Program-made: the position numbers and the translations under genes
Assembly (NCBI RefSeq): GCF_014202905.1
Contig: NZ_JACHHY010000006.1
Coordinates: forward strand, 122,257-186,256
Length of the DNA stretch: 64,000 nt
DNA from: Chitinivorax tropicus
GTDB lineage: Bacteria; Pseudomonadota; Gammaproteobacteria; Burkholderiales; SCOH01
Direction of reading: 5' to 3'
Notes under the pieces: generated by a model
The model's input: only the letters and a program-made list of their open reading frames with translations
Told to the model about the DNA's origin: nothing
Database searches by the model: none
Shown here: piece after piece, positions 27,067 through 34,552 of the stretch
Numbering within the stretch: position 1 is the first letter of the stretch
Layout of the letters: each line of letters starts with the position of its first letter

Positions 27067-30000
27067 GACTACACGACGCGCTGAGCTCAGTCTTGATCCA
27101 GGTGTCCAGTGTGTCCACTCGCACGAACTTGGTCGGAACAGGGTAAGGCGGATGGACCATCCAGTAGTAAACGTCACGGCTCACGTAGAGCTCAATATGC
27201 CTGAGGGGCTCGGCTTCCAATTTGGGCCACTTCAAAAGCTCAAGCATCCTTGCGCAGTTCTTCTCGAGAAACTTCCTTCGACGCAGGATTCTACTGAATT
27301 GCCCAGCATTGTCGTCCTCCACTTTGCCGAATATCCGGTCACGAAGTCGACGGCCATCTTTTACTGTGTAGGCAGGCTGGTTGTACTTGCACTCTACCGT
27401 CACGAGCAGGTTTGCATCTGGCCAGTAGGCGAAAACGTCGAAGTCACCAACGTCCTCGAATCCCTCCCTGCGAAACTTCCTGAAGAAGTCGATGCCCTGC
27501 TTGACGAATGAAGTGTACCTCCGGAATATCTCTTCGGTGCGAAGCTCCAGCCGACTCTCGATGCTCGCCTTGACCTCTCGAATGACTGCTTCAACATGGG
27601 GCCACCCAAAGTCTGCAGGGAGATAACCATCCCGCACCGCCGACATCCAGTTGTACATCGACCGACTAGCCGCTTCTGCACCCCAACGCAAGTCTGTGCC
27701 ATCGACAATCAGTGGCCTGATTGCGTATCGATGGATTCGCTTACTGTGCTCCCAGTACGGGACGTCGGCCTCGTCGACATCCTTTCCGGACAGTCGGCGA
27801 ACGCCTTTCTCTGAAAGCGTGAGGAATGCCACAATCCTTTCAGCTTGTACAAGATCAAGCCCCTCAATGTTGTCGGCCAGTCCCTGTGCGACACGGCTTG
27901 GAGCGGCGGCATAAGAGAGCGCTAGCTCATCGCCGAAACCATACCTCTGAGCTTGTGACAAGACTGCGAGAGCAGTGACTAGGCTCTGCAGCTCAAATCC
28001 CAAGTCGGCGACGAAAGCACTCTTGAGCTTCTCTGAGGACAGTAAATCTTCCGACACACCTTCCACCGCATCTTCGCTGTTTGCTCCAAGCCCCAGCCGT
28101 GACTTCGCATACTCGCGTGAGAAGTCGGTCTCGCGGTCGTCGGAGCCGGTAGAGTAGAAAACCTCTGGAATGTACGAATCGTCGATCACGACGCCACCAA
28201 CGTCTATGCCGTTATGTAGGACATCGCTGGCTCCGGTAAGCACCATGAACCAATCAACCAAGCCAACCAACTCGCGCAGTACCTCATCAGTGACTTCCAC
28301 ATTGTCGGTCGTCGGTGAGCTAACTGTTTTTTCCAGTAGATATCGATAGTGACGAGCTGTGGAGCCGAATTCTTTCCGAGCTTCTTCAACGGCATCTAGC
28401 CTGTCGTAGTCAACCGCATGGGCGAGGCTCTGGCGGGCCCGTTGAATCTTCATTCTCTCGGTTACAAGAAGTGCATCGTGCTGCTCAATGAATGCTCGAA
28501 TAAGTTGATGCCTGTCGAGGGATGCGAGCCGATTCTCGATATAAAGACGCAAACGGGTGCTGGCAGGATCAATCCTTGCCTTGGCATCTGACAGCTCATA
28601 TCGACCTGGCTCCAAACCAAGCTCCATGATTTCCGTGGCCAAATGCTTGCGTGCAAGCTTGTAGTCTGTGGGAGAGGGGATGACAGGCTCCACGTAATCA
28701 GGGACATCAACATATCTAGCTGCAACTCTCAGGTGGTACCGAGCTGGTTCCGATGCCTTGTTACAAAGCCGCTTGGCAAAGTCGTTGGGCAGTTCCAAGC
28801 CGCATGCAGCGTGACTCCTTTCAAGTGTTTCCAGTAAGCAACGAACTTCAAACGATCCATCTTTAGCTGCGTTTAGCCCCGCAAGGACCGCGCGAGTATT
28901 AACTTGCAGTTGAAACAAGCCCTTACGTACGGGATCTTCTTTCGCTGCATATACTGCTTGCTCGAATTCCTCAATTGGCAGGGGAGCCTCATCATCGCTA
29001 ATAGGTTTGGATGGGTCGGACCGGCAGATGAACAAAATATGTTGCTGTCGAAAGAGTGGGATGTCTGACATCAGCTCTCTGCACCGATAGGTGCAGTCCG
29101 CGAGCAGTTGGGCGAACATGTCGACCATGCGAGCATCATTGACCCGCAGATCTTCAGAGATTTCCAGTAGGGTTTGGACGGTGCAGGTGCCGACTGATGT
29201 TGAGTACGCCATTGCCTTATGATGGCGCGATTGGAGATCAACGACGCCTTCAGTGCCATTGGTCAGCCGCCAGCCAGCAGAACCGTCTGGAAATACGCTC
29301 GGTGCAAGTGACCAGAAGTCAGCAAGCGCCTTGAAACGCCAGGAGGTTCCCCAGTGAGTATCCAATCCTATAAAGGGGGGTGAAATCGCCCCTTCAACAA
29401 GTACACCGTGTGTGTCCTTGAATGACGCATATAGGTCCGCAGGACCGGTCGAGAAGGGGCTGAGAGAGCGTCTATGAGAGTCAACGAATTTCCAGTAGCG
29501 TTCCAACTCGTCGAGGTCACTCAGACAATCGAAGATGGTGATGAAGTCCGCCAGCGGTAGCAGGCGTGCGGGCCTCTCGGGTACAGCTATGGAGCCAAAT
29601 GCCGTGCCAGCCAGGGTGACCACAATGATGATTCTAATGTCGTCGGCGCTCGGTCCTGTGGTTCCATCCTTGGACAACATAAGTCCGCGCCCGTCAGCGA
29701 GACGGAAGTGGATCGGTGCGCCGCGTCTCACTTTGGCGTACGTACCTTTCGCTGCGATTGATAGCCGCTCATTCGATGCGTGGTCACATGCGCAAATGAG
29801 ATACACACCAGAGTCGGCCGAGATAACGCAGCTGACAGGGAGGTCTTCACAGGCAGTTTCACCGACAAAGAGCGTCAGGGGACCCATGACCGTCCCTCGG
29901 AATCGCTCGGCAACAAACCGAGCAAGCGTCCTGTGGGTATGAGTGCTGACTCCATCCAATTCTTTGTTGGCCCAATGGTCAACGACAACTCCCGGGGCGC

Positions 30001-30856
30001 TGCGAACTGACATCGGCACCCAAGTGCCGTCGCTTTCGACCGCTAAGAAAGGAAGAGCTGCCCCCTGCATTGCGGCGTCACCGAAGGCACTCCAAGTTAG
30101 CGGTGCCTTGAAAGTGCCAAAGCCAGTCTCTAGCACGCTGCTAGCCTTGTTTCGCCACTCAGCAATATCTGCGCCGACCTGCAGCAGCGTTGACCGACAA
30201 GCTAGCCAGAAGTCCTCAGGAGGCACCTCGACGAGAGCACGTTGTGACTCTTCCGCGGAGGTAGCCCCCAGGCTGGGCATTGCCTCGATGATCCGCGCTT
30301 GCAACGCGACAGCAAGATCCATTTGGGCTAGGGCTTCGGGAATATGCGCGTAAGTGATGCGGAATGCCTCTACGAAGTCGGGTGTGCGCTCAATGCAGCT
30401 ACCGTAGAACATTGGGACAAAGGCCCGGCCAAGGCGTACCTTGGTTTGACCCCAGTCCGTCTCGGGAGAGAAGTCTTCAAGCATCGGGAACTCTGGCCAC
30501 GTCTTATATAGCTTCTCCGCAAACGCCTTGAAGTCTACGTAGCTAGCGATGGGCATCCCTCCTTGAGCATTTTCCGGGAGGTCTAGCAGAACGCCCCAGG
30601 CATAGATGTGTTTAATGGGGCTTCCCGAGTTGGCAGGCCACAACTCAGAGACACTCAGGGCAATCGCGGCATCAAGGCGCCGATATTGGCGGAGCAACGC
30701 GCGTGTTGCCTCGAGTCGCTTGTGAAATGGATTTTCCTGATCATCTTCGTAAGCAACTCGATCATGAAACCTGAGCATCTCACGCATCAGAAAGCCAGGA
30801 TCGCCATCCATTCGCGCGAGTCGGCGCTCTCTCTTTTCTCGGGACTTCTTGCCCAT
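27059..30856 (-). CDS. Large protein with C-terminal PD-(D/E)XK nuclease domain, first gene of the operon
   Basis: The protein has 1265 residues. A basic N-terminus (MGKKSREKRERRLARMDGD) leads into a long region without recognised domains, partly beta-rich (~300-500) and partly helical. Near residues 1150-1190 is a clear endonuclease-fold site: GDFDVFAYWPDANLLVTVEC followed by KYN, giving an Asp and a Glu-x-Lys. Basic residues (GRRLRDR) follow. It is co-transcribed with the nuclease-STAND gene (8-bp overlap). An in-frame ATG at 30898 exists but has no ribosome binding site, and the 30856 start looks more like a native N-terminus. The function is unknown; nuclease chemistry is inferred from the motif. 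Confidence 0.65.
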   Translation of the reverse strand: MGKKSREKRERRLARMDGDPGFLMREMLRFHDRVAYEDDQENPFHKRLEATRALLRQYRRLDAAIALSVSELWPANSGSPIKHIYAWGVLLDLPENAQGGMPIASYVDFKAFAEKLYKTWPEFPMLEDFSPETDWGQTKVRLGRAFVPMFYGSCIERTPDFVEAFRITYAHIPEALAQMDLAVALQARIIEAMPSLGATSAEESQRALVEVPPEDFWLACRSTLLQVGADIAEWRNKASSVLETGFGTFKAPLTWSAFGDAAMQGAALPFLAVESDGTWVPMSVRSAPGVVVDHWANKELDGVSTHTHRTLARFVAERFRGTVMGPLTLFVGETACEDLPVSCVISADSGVYLICACDHASNERLSIAAKGTYAKVRRGAPIHFRLADGRGLMLSKDGTTGPSADDIRIIIVVTLAGTAFGSIAVPERPARLLPLADFITIFDCLSDLDELERYWKFVDSHRRSLSPFSTGPADLYASFKDTHGVLVEGAISPPFIGLDTHWGTSWRFKALADFWSLAPSVFPDGSAGWRLTNGTEGVVDLQSRHHKAMAYSTSVGTCTVQTLLEISEDLRVNDARMVDMFAQLLADCTYRCRELMSDIPLFRQQHILFICRSDPSKPISDDEAPLPIEEFEQAVYAAKEDPVRKGLFQLQVNTRAVLAGLNAAKDGSFEVRCLLETLERSHAACGLELPNDFAKRLCNKASEPARYHLRVAARYVDVPDYVEPVIPSPTDYKLARKHLATEIMELGLEPGRYELSDAKARIDPASTRLRLYIENRLASLDRHQLIRAFIEQHDALLVTERMKIQRARQSLAHAVDYDRLDAVEEARKEFGSTARHYRYLLEKTVSSPTTDNVEVTDEVLRELVGLVDWFMVLTGASDVLHNGIDVGGVVIDDSYIPEVFYSTGSDDRETDFSREYAKSRLGLGANSEDAVEGVSEDLLSSEKLKSAFVADLGFELQSLVTALAVLSQAQRYGFGDELALSYAAAPSRVAQGLADNIEGLDLVQAERIVAFLTLSEKGVRRLSGKDVDEADVPYWEHSKRIHRYAIRPLIVDGTDLRWGAEAASRSMYNWMSAVRDGYLPADFGWPHVEAVIREVKASIESRLELRTEEIFRRYTSFVKQGIDFFRKFRREGFEDVGDFDVFAYWPDANLLVTVECKYNQPAYTVKDGRRLRDRIFGKVEDDNAGQFSRILRRRKFLEKNCARMLELLKWPKLEAEPLRHIELYVSRDVYYWMVHPPYPVPTKFVRVDTLDTWIKTELSASCSHV

Positions 30857-31152
30857 GTTATTTTTTTCCCGTAAGCAGTAGGTCTGACCATCGGCCATAA
30901 AAGCACCACGCCGGTTGCCGTGAATGCTTTAGCGGTATGTGGATGAGCTTTTTGAATCACGCAAAACACGCAATTAGCATGTTACCGCATTCGGGCATGG
31001 AGGATTATCTTCTTGTCGCCCGGAAGGAGTGAGTAGGTCTAGCGTGCGAGTTCATCAGACGGAGAAGTCCTCCGTTATCTTTGCGTCTCGCTTCAAAGTG
31101 GCCTAGACTGGCAGCAGTTAATGACTTACCTGCTCTGCTACTTGTGGGTGGG
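30857..31152. other. Upstream region of the large cargo operon
   Basis: About 300 bp between the first cargo gene and two tiny rightward frames. It must contain the leftward promoter of the three-gene operon. I see no strong consensus promoter and no credible gene; a 107-codon minus-strand frame (31005-31328) has no recognisable content. Confidence 0.4.
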
Positions 31153-31260
31153 ATGCTCGGAGACTTCCTAGGTGGTCTGCTGATCCTCGCCTCCATCATT
31201 TCAATGTTGGAGGTAAAGTTCTCAATCGATGGTTCGCCAAAGAAAAGGAGCAAGAAATGA
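31153..31260 (+). CDS. Possible tiny membrane peptide
   Basis: The frame has 35 codons from the ATG at 31153, or 38 from a GTG at 31144. The peptide has one hydrophobic segment (LGDFLGGLLILASIISMLEV) and a basic tail ending KKRSKK, the shape of small membrane peptides or type I toxins. The frame is open further upstream without an ATG. It overlaps the next tiny frame by ATGA and a terminator follows. The call is weak. Confidence 0.3.
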   Translation: MLGDFLGGLLILASIISMLEVKFSIDGSPKKRSKK

Positions 31261-31331
31261 AGGTCAAAGTAAACCTGAAATGCAAGTGTAATGGCGCCAA
31301 GTCTCTGGGGGTTAAGGCAACAGATCACTGA
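31257..31331 (+). CDS. Possible 24-residue peptide coupled to the preceding frame
   Basis: An AGGAG ribosome binding site at about 31246-31250 precedes the ATG at 31257, which overlaps the previous stop. The peptide is basic and has a C-x-C pair (MKVKVNLKCKCNGAKSLGVK). An intrinsic terminator lies about 60 bp downstream. Too short for homology judgement. Confidence 0.3.
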   Translation: MKVKVNLKCKCNGAKSLGVKATDH

Positions 31332-31388
31332 GGGAAGCTAGAACGTTCGCTGCAAGTGGTGGGTAAGAGCAGACTCCCCCGCCAAATT

Positions 31389-31420
31389 ACAAAGCGCCCC
31401 TTGGGCGCTTTGTCTTTTCT
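31389..31420 (+). terminator. Intrinsic terminator near the right transposon end
   Basis: The perfect 11-bp stem ACAAAGCGCCC (31389-31399) with GGGCGCTTTGT (31403-31413) has a CTT loop and a T-rich tail on the + strand. It would stop rightward transcripts before they leave the element toward the ars operon. Confidence 0.75.
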
Positions 31421-31567
31421 TGAACGACACTGCTTCTCATGTTCAGCAGCGACGCCTGAGACGCTGTATCTAGAAAGCCGTCCGAAATAGCCAATCACCG
31501 GAACACTGGAAATGACCGGCGTTCAGCTATATCTGCAATCAGTAATTGTTCATTATTTCTGGCAGCA

Positions 31568-31614
31568 GTTTTTCACTAACCTGGCACGTTTTTCACCAAC
31601 TGCGTCAACCTACA
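31568..31614. repeat. Right transposon end with two TnsB-type sites
   Basis: Two direct copies of GTTTTTCAC(C/T)AAC lie at 31568-31580 and 31588-31600. They are followed by the terminal TGCGTCAACCTACA ending at 31614. The spacing of 20 bp equals two helical turns, as in tightly packed TnsB sites. Confidence 0.85.
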
Positions 31615-31619
31615 GGAGC
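31615..31619. repeat. Target-site duplication GGAGC, right copy
   Basis: It is identical to 11187-11191 on the other side of the element. Confidence 0.9.
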
Positions 31620-31641
31620 ATGTGGTACGTTTACAAACAGC

Positions 31642-31677
31642 TTGCATAATTCAATATTTCAACTATTATTGAAATAT
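31642..31677 (+). promoter_or_regulatory. ars promoter with ArsR-type palindrome
   Basis: ATATTTCAA (31654-31662) and TTGAAATAT (31669-31677) are exact reverse complements around six bases. A promoter reading of TTGCAT (31642-31647), 16 bp and TATTAT (31664-31669) places the -10 box inside the palindrome. Bound ArsR would then block polymerase. The right arm overlaps the arsR start codon, so the transcript may have almost no leader. Confidence 0.55.
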
Positions 31678-32017
31678 GGAAACGAAAACTGTCATCGCAG
31701 CCTTGGCTGCATTAGCTCAGGAATCCCGTCTGGCGATCTTCCGTGCGCTGGTCCAAGCGGGCTTGGCAGGATTGTCTGCTGGCAAGATTGGTGAGATCAC
31801 GGGTATTGCGCCTTCCTCACTGTCTTTTCATATGAAAGAGCTGACCCATGCCGGGATGGTGACATCGCGCCAAGAAGGACGGTTTGTCATCTATACCGCG
31901 CACTTCGATGCCATGAATGCTTTGCTGGCCTTCCTGACCGAGAACTGCTGTGGGGGCCAATCCTGTATGCCGGGCTGTTCGCCAGCCTGCGCCAACCCTG
32001 AAGAGAGGTCATCATGA
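31676..32017 (+). CDS. arsR: ArsR-family metalloid-responsive repressor
   Basis: The protein has 113 residues with a winged helix-turn-helix (LSAGKIGEITGIAPSSLSFH, then MKELTHAGMVTSRQEGRFVI). There is a C-terminal cysteine cluster (ENCCGGQSCMPGCSPAC) that can bind As(III). Such C-terminal sites are found in several ArsR types. It leads the operon arsR-arsI-arsC-aqpS and overlaps arsI by ATGA. The Tn7-like element ends only 61 bp before its start codon, so any regulatory DNA further upstream is now separated from it. Confidence 0.88.
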   Translation: METKTVIAALAALAQESRLAIFRALVQAGLAGLSAGKIGEITGIAPSSLSFHMKELTHAGMVTSRQEGRFVIYTAHFDAMNALLAFLTENCCGGQSCMPGCSPACANPEERSS

Positions 32018-32505
32018 AACGCTTGCATGTACATATCTCTGTTGACAATCTGGCTGAGAGTATCCGTTTCTATTCGGCAATGTTTGCGAGTCAGCCGACT
32101 GTCAACAAGCCAGACTACGCAAAATGGATGCTCGATGATCCGCGTGTCAATTTTGCCATTTCACAACGTGGCGCAGCCATGGGGCTCAACCATCTGGGGA
32201 TACAGATTGAGTCGGCAGATGAGCTGGCCGAGATGCACCAGCGATTGCAGACCTTGCAGGAATCAGTGGTCGAAGAGGCAGGCGCTGCTTGCTGCTATGC
32301 CAAATCAGACAAGTATTGGGTGAATGATCCACAAGGTATTGCCTGGGAAACTTTCCACACTTTGGACAGCATTCCGATGTTTGGCGAGCCACAGGCGACT
32401 GCAAGTCAGGAGGCTGCTTGCTGTATCCCGCTGGTGCAGACCAGCAGCACCTCGGCTTGCTGTGTGCCGACTGGTCAGCGGACTACAAACGGCAGCTGTT
32501 GTTGA
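32014..32505 (+). CDS. arsI: ArsI-type C-As lyase (VOC-fold dioxygenase)
   Basis: The protein has 163 residues with a vicinal-oxygen-chelate fold starting MKRLHVHISVDNLAESIRFY (metal His near residue 5-7). The second metal His is in LNHLGIQIES (~62) and the metal Glu is in GIAWETFHTL (~115). The vicinal Cys pair in AACCYAKSDKYW is the trivalent methylarsenical site of ArsI. The enzyme breaks the C-As bond of methylarsonous acid using Fe(II) and O2. The tail is unusual: two further Cys-Cys pairs (AACCIP, SACCVP) and a terminal CC. Confidence 0.85.
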   Translation: MKRLHVHISVDNLAESIRFYSAMFASQPTVNKPDYAKWMLDDPRVNFAISQRGAAMGLNHLGIQIESADELAEMHQRLQTLQESVVEEAGAACCYAKSDKYWVNDPQGIAWETFHTLDSIPMFGEPQATASQEAACCIPLVQTSSTSACCVPTGQRTTNGSCC

Positions 32506-32516
32506 ATCCATCACAC

Positions 32517-33029
32517 ATGAGCATGACCATGACAGACAAGACCTATCACATCCTGGTGCTGTGTACCGGGAATTCCGCACGCAGCATCATGGCTGAGGCG
32601 TTGATCAATATTCTGGGGCAGGGGCGCTTTCGTGCATTCAGCGCTGGCAGCCATCCCACAGGTAAAGTGAATCCTTTTGCCGTTGAGCAGGTTGCGGTAT
32701 TGGGTTACCCGACCGATGCACTACGCAGTAAAAGCTGGGATGAGTTTACCCAGCCCGACGCCCCGGCCATGGATTTCATCCTCACCGTGTGTGACAACGC
32801 TGCGGGTGAAGTCTGCCCGGTTTGGCCAGGCCAGCCAGTGGCGGCGCATTGGGGCTTTGAGGACCCGGCTGCCGTGGTTGGGAGCGACGAGTACAAGCGT
32901 GAGGCATTCCACACTATTTGCCAGCAGATCCGACGTAAGGTGGAACAGCTGATGAAACTGCAGTTGGATGAACTCGATCTGCCTGCAATCAAGCAGGCGT
33001 TGCAAACCATTGGGAATCAGCCAGTATGA
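32517..33029 (+). CDS. arsC: Arsenate reductase, low-molecular-weight phosphatase (thioredoxin) type
   Basis: The protein has 170 residues. The P-loop CTGNSARS (Cys-x5-Arg-Ser) near residue 14-21 is the catalytic site. Additional Cys are in the ILTVCDNAAGEVCP segment (~85-95), matching the resolving cysteines of this ArsC type. It reduces arsenate to arsenite with thioredoxin. There are three possible in-frame ATGs (32517, 32523, 32529) and no clear ribosome binding site, so the exact start is open. It overlaps aqpS by ATGA. Confidence 0.88.
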   Translation: MSMTMTDKTYHILVLCTGNSARSIMAEALINILGQGRFRAFSAGSHPTGKVNPFAVEQVAVLGYPTDALRSKSWDEFTQPDAPAMDFILTVCDNAAGEVCPVWPGQPVAAHWGFEDPAAVVGSDEYKREAFHTICQQIRRKVEQLMKLQLDELDLPAIKQALQTIGNQPV

Positions 33030-33688
33030 CCGTAGCACGTCGAGGTGTGGCAGAGGGCTTGGGCGCGGCATTGTTACTGGCCACGGTGGTGGGCTCCGGC
33101 ATCATGGGTGAGCGGCTGGCGGGTGGGAGCGTGGGCTTGGCGTTGCTGGCGAATACATTGGCAACCGGCGCAGGGCTGGTGGCGTTGATCCTTACCTTCG
33201 GCCCCATTTCCGGTGCGCATTTCAACCCGGTGGTCACTTTGTCCGCTGCTTGGCAGGGGCAATTGCGCTGGCGAGAAGCGCCTGTCTACATCTTGGCTCA
33301 GATGTTGGGCGCGCTGTTGGGTGTGGCGGCTGCACATCTGATGTTCGGAGAGCCTTTGTTCTCATTATCGCAGCATGTGCGGACTGGCCCTGCACAGTGG
33401 TGGAGCGAATGCGTAGCCACCTTTGGCCTTGTGGCGGTCATCATCGGTAGTAGTCAGAGTCGGCCCAATATCACACCTTTTGCGGTGGCGGCATATATCA
33501 CGGCTGCTTATTGGTTCACCGCTTCCACGTCATTCGCCAACCCTGCGGTCACCGTGGCCAGAGCTTTCACCGATACGTTTGCTGGCATCCGTCCGGTAGA
33601 TGTACTGGGCTTTACGGTGGCGCAGCTGGTGGGTGCGTTGGTGGCAACGGTGCTGTTCCGGTGGCTGTATCGTGTCCAGATCCGCTGA
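33026..33688 (+). CDS. aqpS: Aquaglyceroporin-family channel of the ars operon
   Basis: The protein has 220 residues and six membrane segments. It has the two half-helix motifs of the MIP family, HFNPVVT (~67) and FANPAVT (~170). In ars operons this channel (AqpS) lets arsenite or methylarsenite flow out of the cell after reduction or demethylation, in place of an ArsB or Acr3 pump. No pump gene is present here, which supports that role. It is the last gene of the operon. Confidence 0.85.
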   Translation: MTVARRGVAEGLGAALLLATVVGSGIMGERLAGGSVGLALLANTLATGAGLVALILTFGPISGAHFNPVVTLSAAWQGQLRWREAPVYILAQMLGALLGVAAAHLMFGEPLFSLSQHVRTGPAQWWSECVATFGLVAVIIGSSQSRPNITPFAVAAYITAAYWFTASTSFANPAVTVARAFTDTFAGIRPVDVLGFTVAQLVGALVATVLFRWLYRVQIR

Positions 33689-33774
33689 AGAGGTGTGATG
33701 AGGTAAGCCACAGGCAGCTCTGCGGGTGGGCTGCCCGATCCATCAGCTGAATACCCTTTCCTCGCGCCCCTGGC

Positions 33775-34413
33775 CTACATGGATTGGCTGTGGGCTTGTA
33801 CCAACTGGGCCATGTGGTCCTGTGTATCCGACCCCTGCGCGCACAAGCTCTGCGCAACAGATTGTCGATTGCATGCAGGCTGATTTTGACTGACTTTCCA
33901 CTTGCCTTGCAGGCGGTTGATCTGCAGTTCAATGCCGACGATATGGTTTGCCAGTTGCGCAATGAATTCATCAGGGGCATCGCTGACCCGCCAAGGGTTG
34001 GCCTGTGTGGCTTCATGATGGTCGGTCAAACGGCGCACGATAGGCAATACATCCGCAGAGTCTGGCAATGCCGTCAGTGTGCAGTAGGCATGCACGACAG
34101 CATAGTTCCAAGTCGGCACCACTTTGCCGGTTTCCGGTTTTGTGGCATACCAGTTGGGCGAAATGTAGGTGGATGGACCTTGAAACACCACCAACAGCTC
34201 CTGGCCTGCGGACTGCTCCCAGAGGGGGTTCTGCCGGGCAACATGACCGAGCAGCTTGCCGGGCGTGTCTGGATTGGTTTCATACAACAGGGGGATATGA
34301 TCAGCCTCCAACCCTGTAGCACCATGGCGGATGACCGTTGCCAGCGGAAATTGCCTGATCAGATCGACCAAGACGGACAGATCATTTTCCTGAAAATGCG
34401 CGGGGCTATACAT
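33775..34413 (-). CDS. PaiB-family FMN-binding protein
   Basis: The protein has 212 residues from the ATG at 34413, where the family begins (MYSPAHFQENDLSVLVDLIR). Conserved parts include PLATVIRHG, a GHVARQNPLW segment that contacts FMN, the FQGPSTYISPNWY segment, and VPTWNYAVVHAY. The family has a split-barrel flavin fold and includes Bacillus PaiB, named a negative regulator of sporulation and protease genes. The real activity in proteobacteria is unclear. The open frame upstream to 34707 is not part of the protein. Confidence 0.82.
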   Translation of the reverse strand: MYSPAHFQENDLSVLVDLIRQFPLATVIRHGATGLEADHIPLLYETNPDTPGKLLGHVARQNPLWEQSAGQELLVVFQGPSTYISPNWYATKPETGKVVPTWNYAVVHAYCTLTALPDSADVLPIVRRLTDHHEATQANPWRVSDAPDEFIAQLANHIVGIELQINRLQGKWKVSQNQPACNRQSVAQSLCAQGSDTQDHMAQLVQAHSQSM

Positions 34414-34552
34414 AAGGGTTTCGGGAGCGATATCAAGATCACGCCATGGTAACGGAAAGGCCGACAGGTGTAACTGTCGGCCTGTGGCAAAGTGTTCGTT
34501 TTCTGCTGATTGAGACTGATTGGTGTGGCGCTTGAGATCGCATCTCCAGCAT

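Larger units (their letters stand above)
11192..31614. mobile_element. Complete Tn7-like transposon with nuclease/STAND cargo
   Basis: The element is 20,423 bp long. Its 27-bp terminal inverted repeats (11192-11218 and 31588-31614) match at 26 positions, start TGTAGGTTGACGCAG and are flanked by the direct repeat GGAGC. The core machinery (tnsA, tnsB, tnsC, tniQ and two tail genes, all leftward, 14.3-20.3 kb) has intact catalytic motifs, so the element may still be mobile. It has no Cas genes and no CRISPR array, so it is not a CRISPR-associated transposon. The order TnsA-like, TnsB-like, TnsC-like, TniQ, then further small genes resembles the tniCABDE plan of Tn6022-type elements. It inserted between a leftward acyltransferase gene and a rightward ars operon. 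The transposition genes lie in the interior, with cargo on both sides. Confidence 0.92.

Noticed and set aside
31005..31328. A 107-codon leftward frame near the right transposon end
   Set aside because: No ribosome binding site, no domain, and it overlaps better small frames on the other strand.
11192..31614. A CRISPR-associated transposon
   Set aside because: No Cas gene, no repeat-spacer array and no atypical guide repeat is visible in the element.
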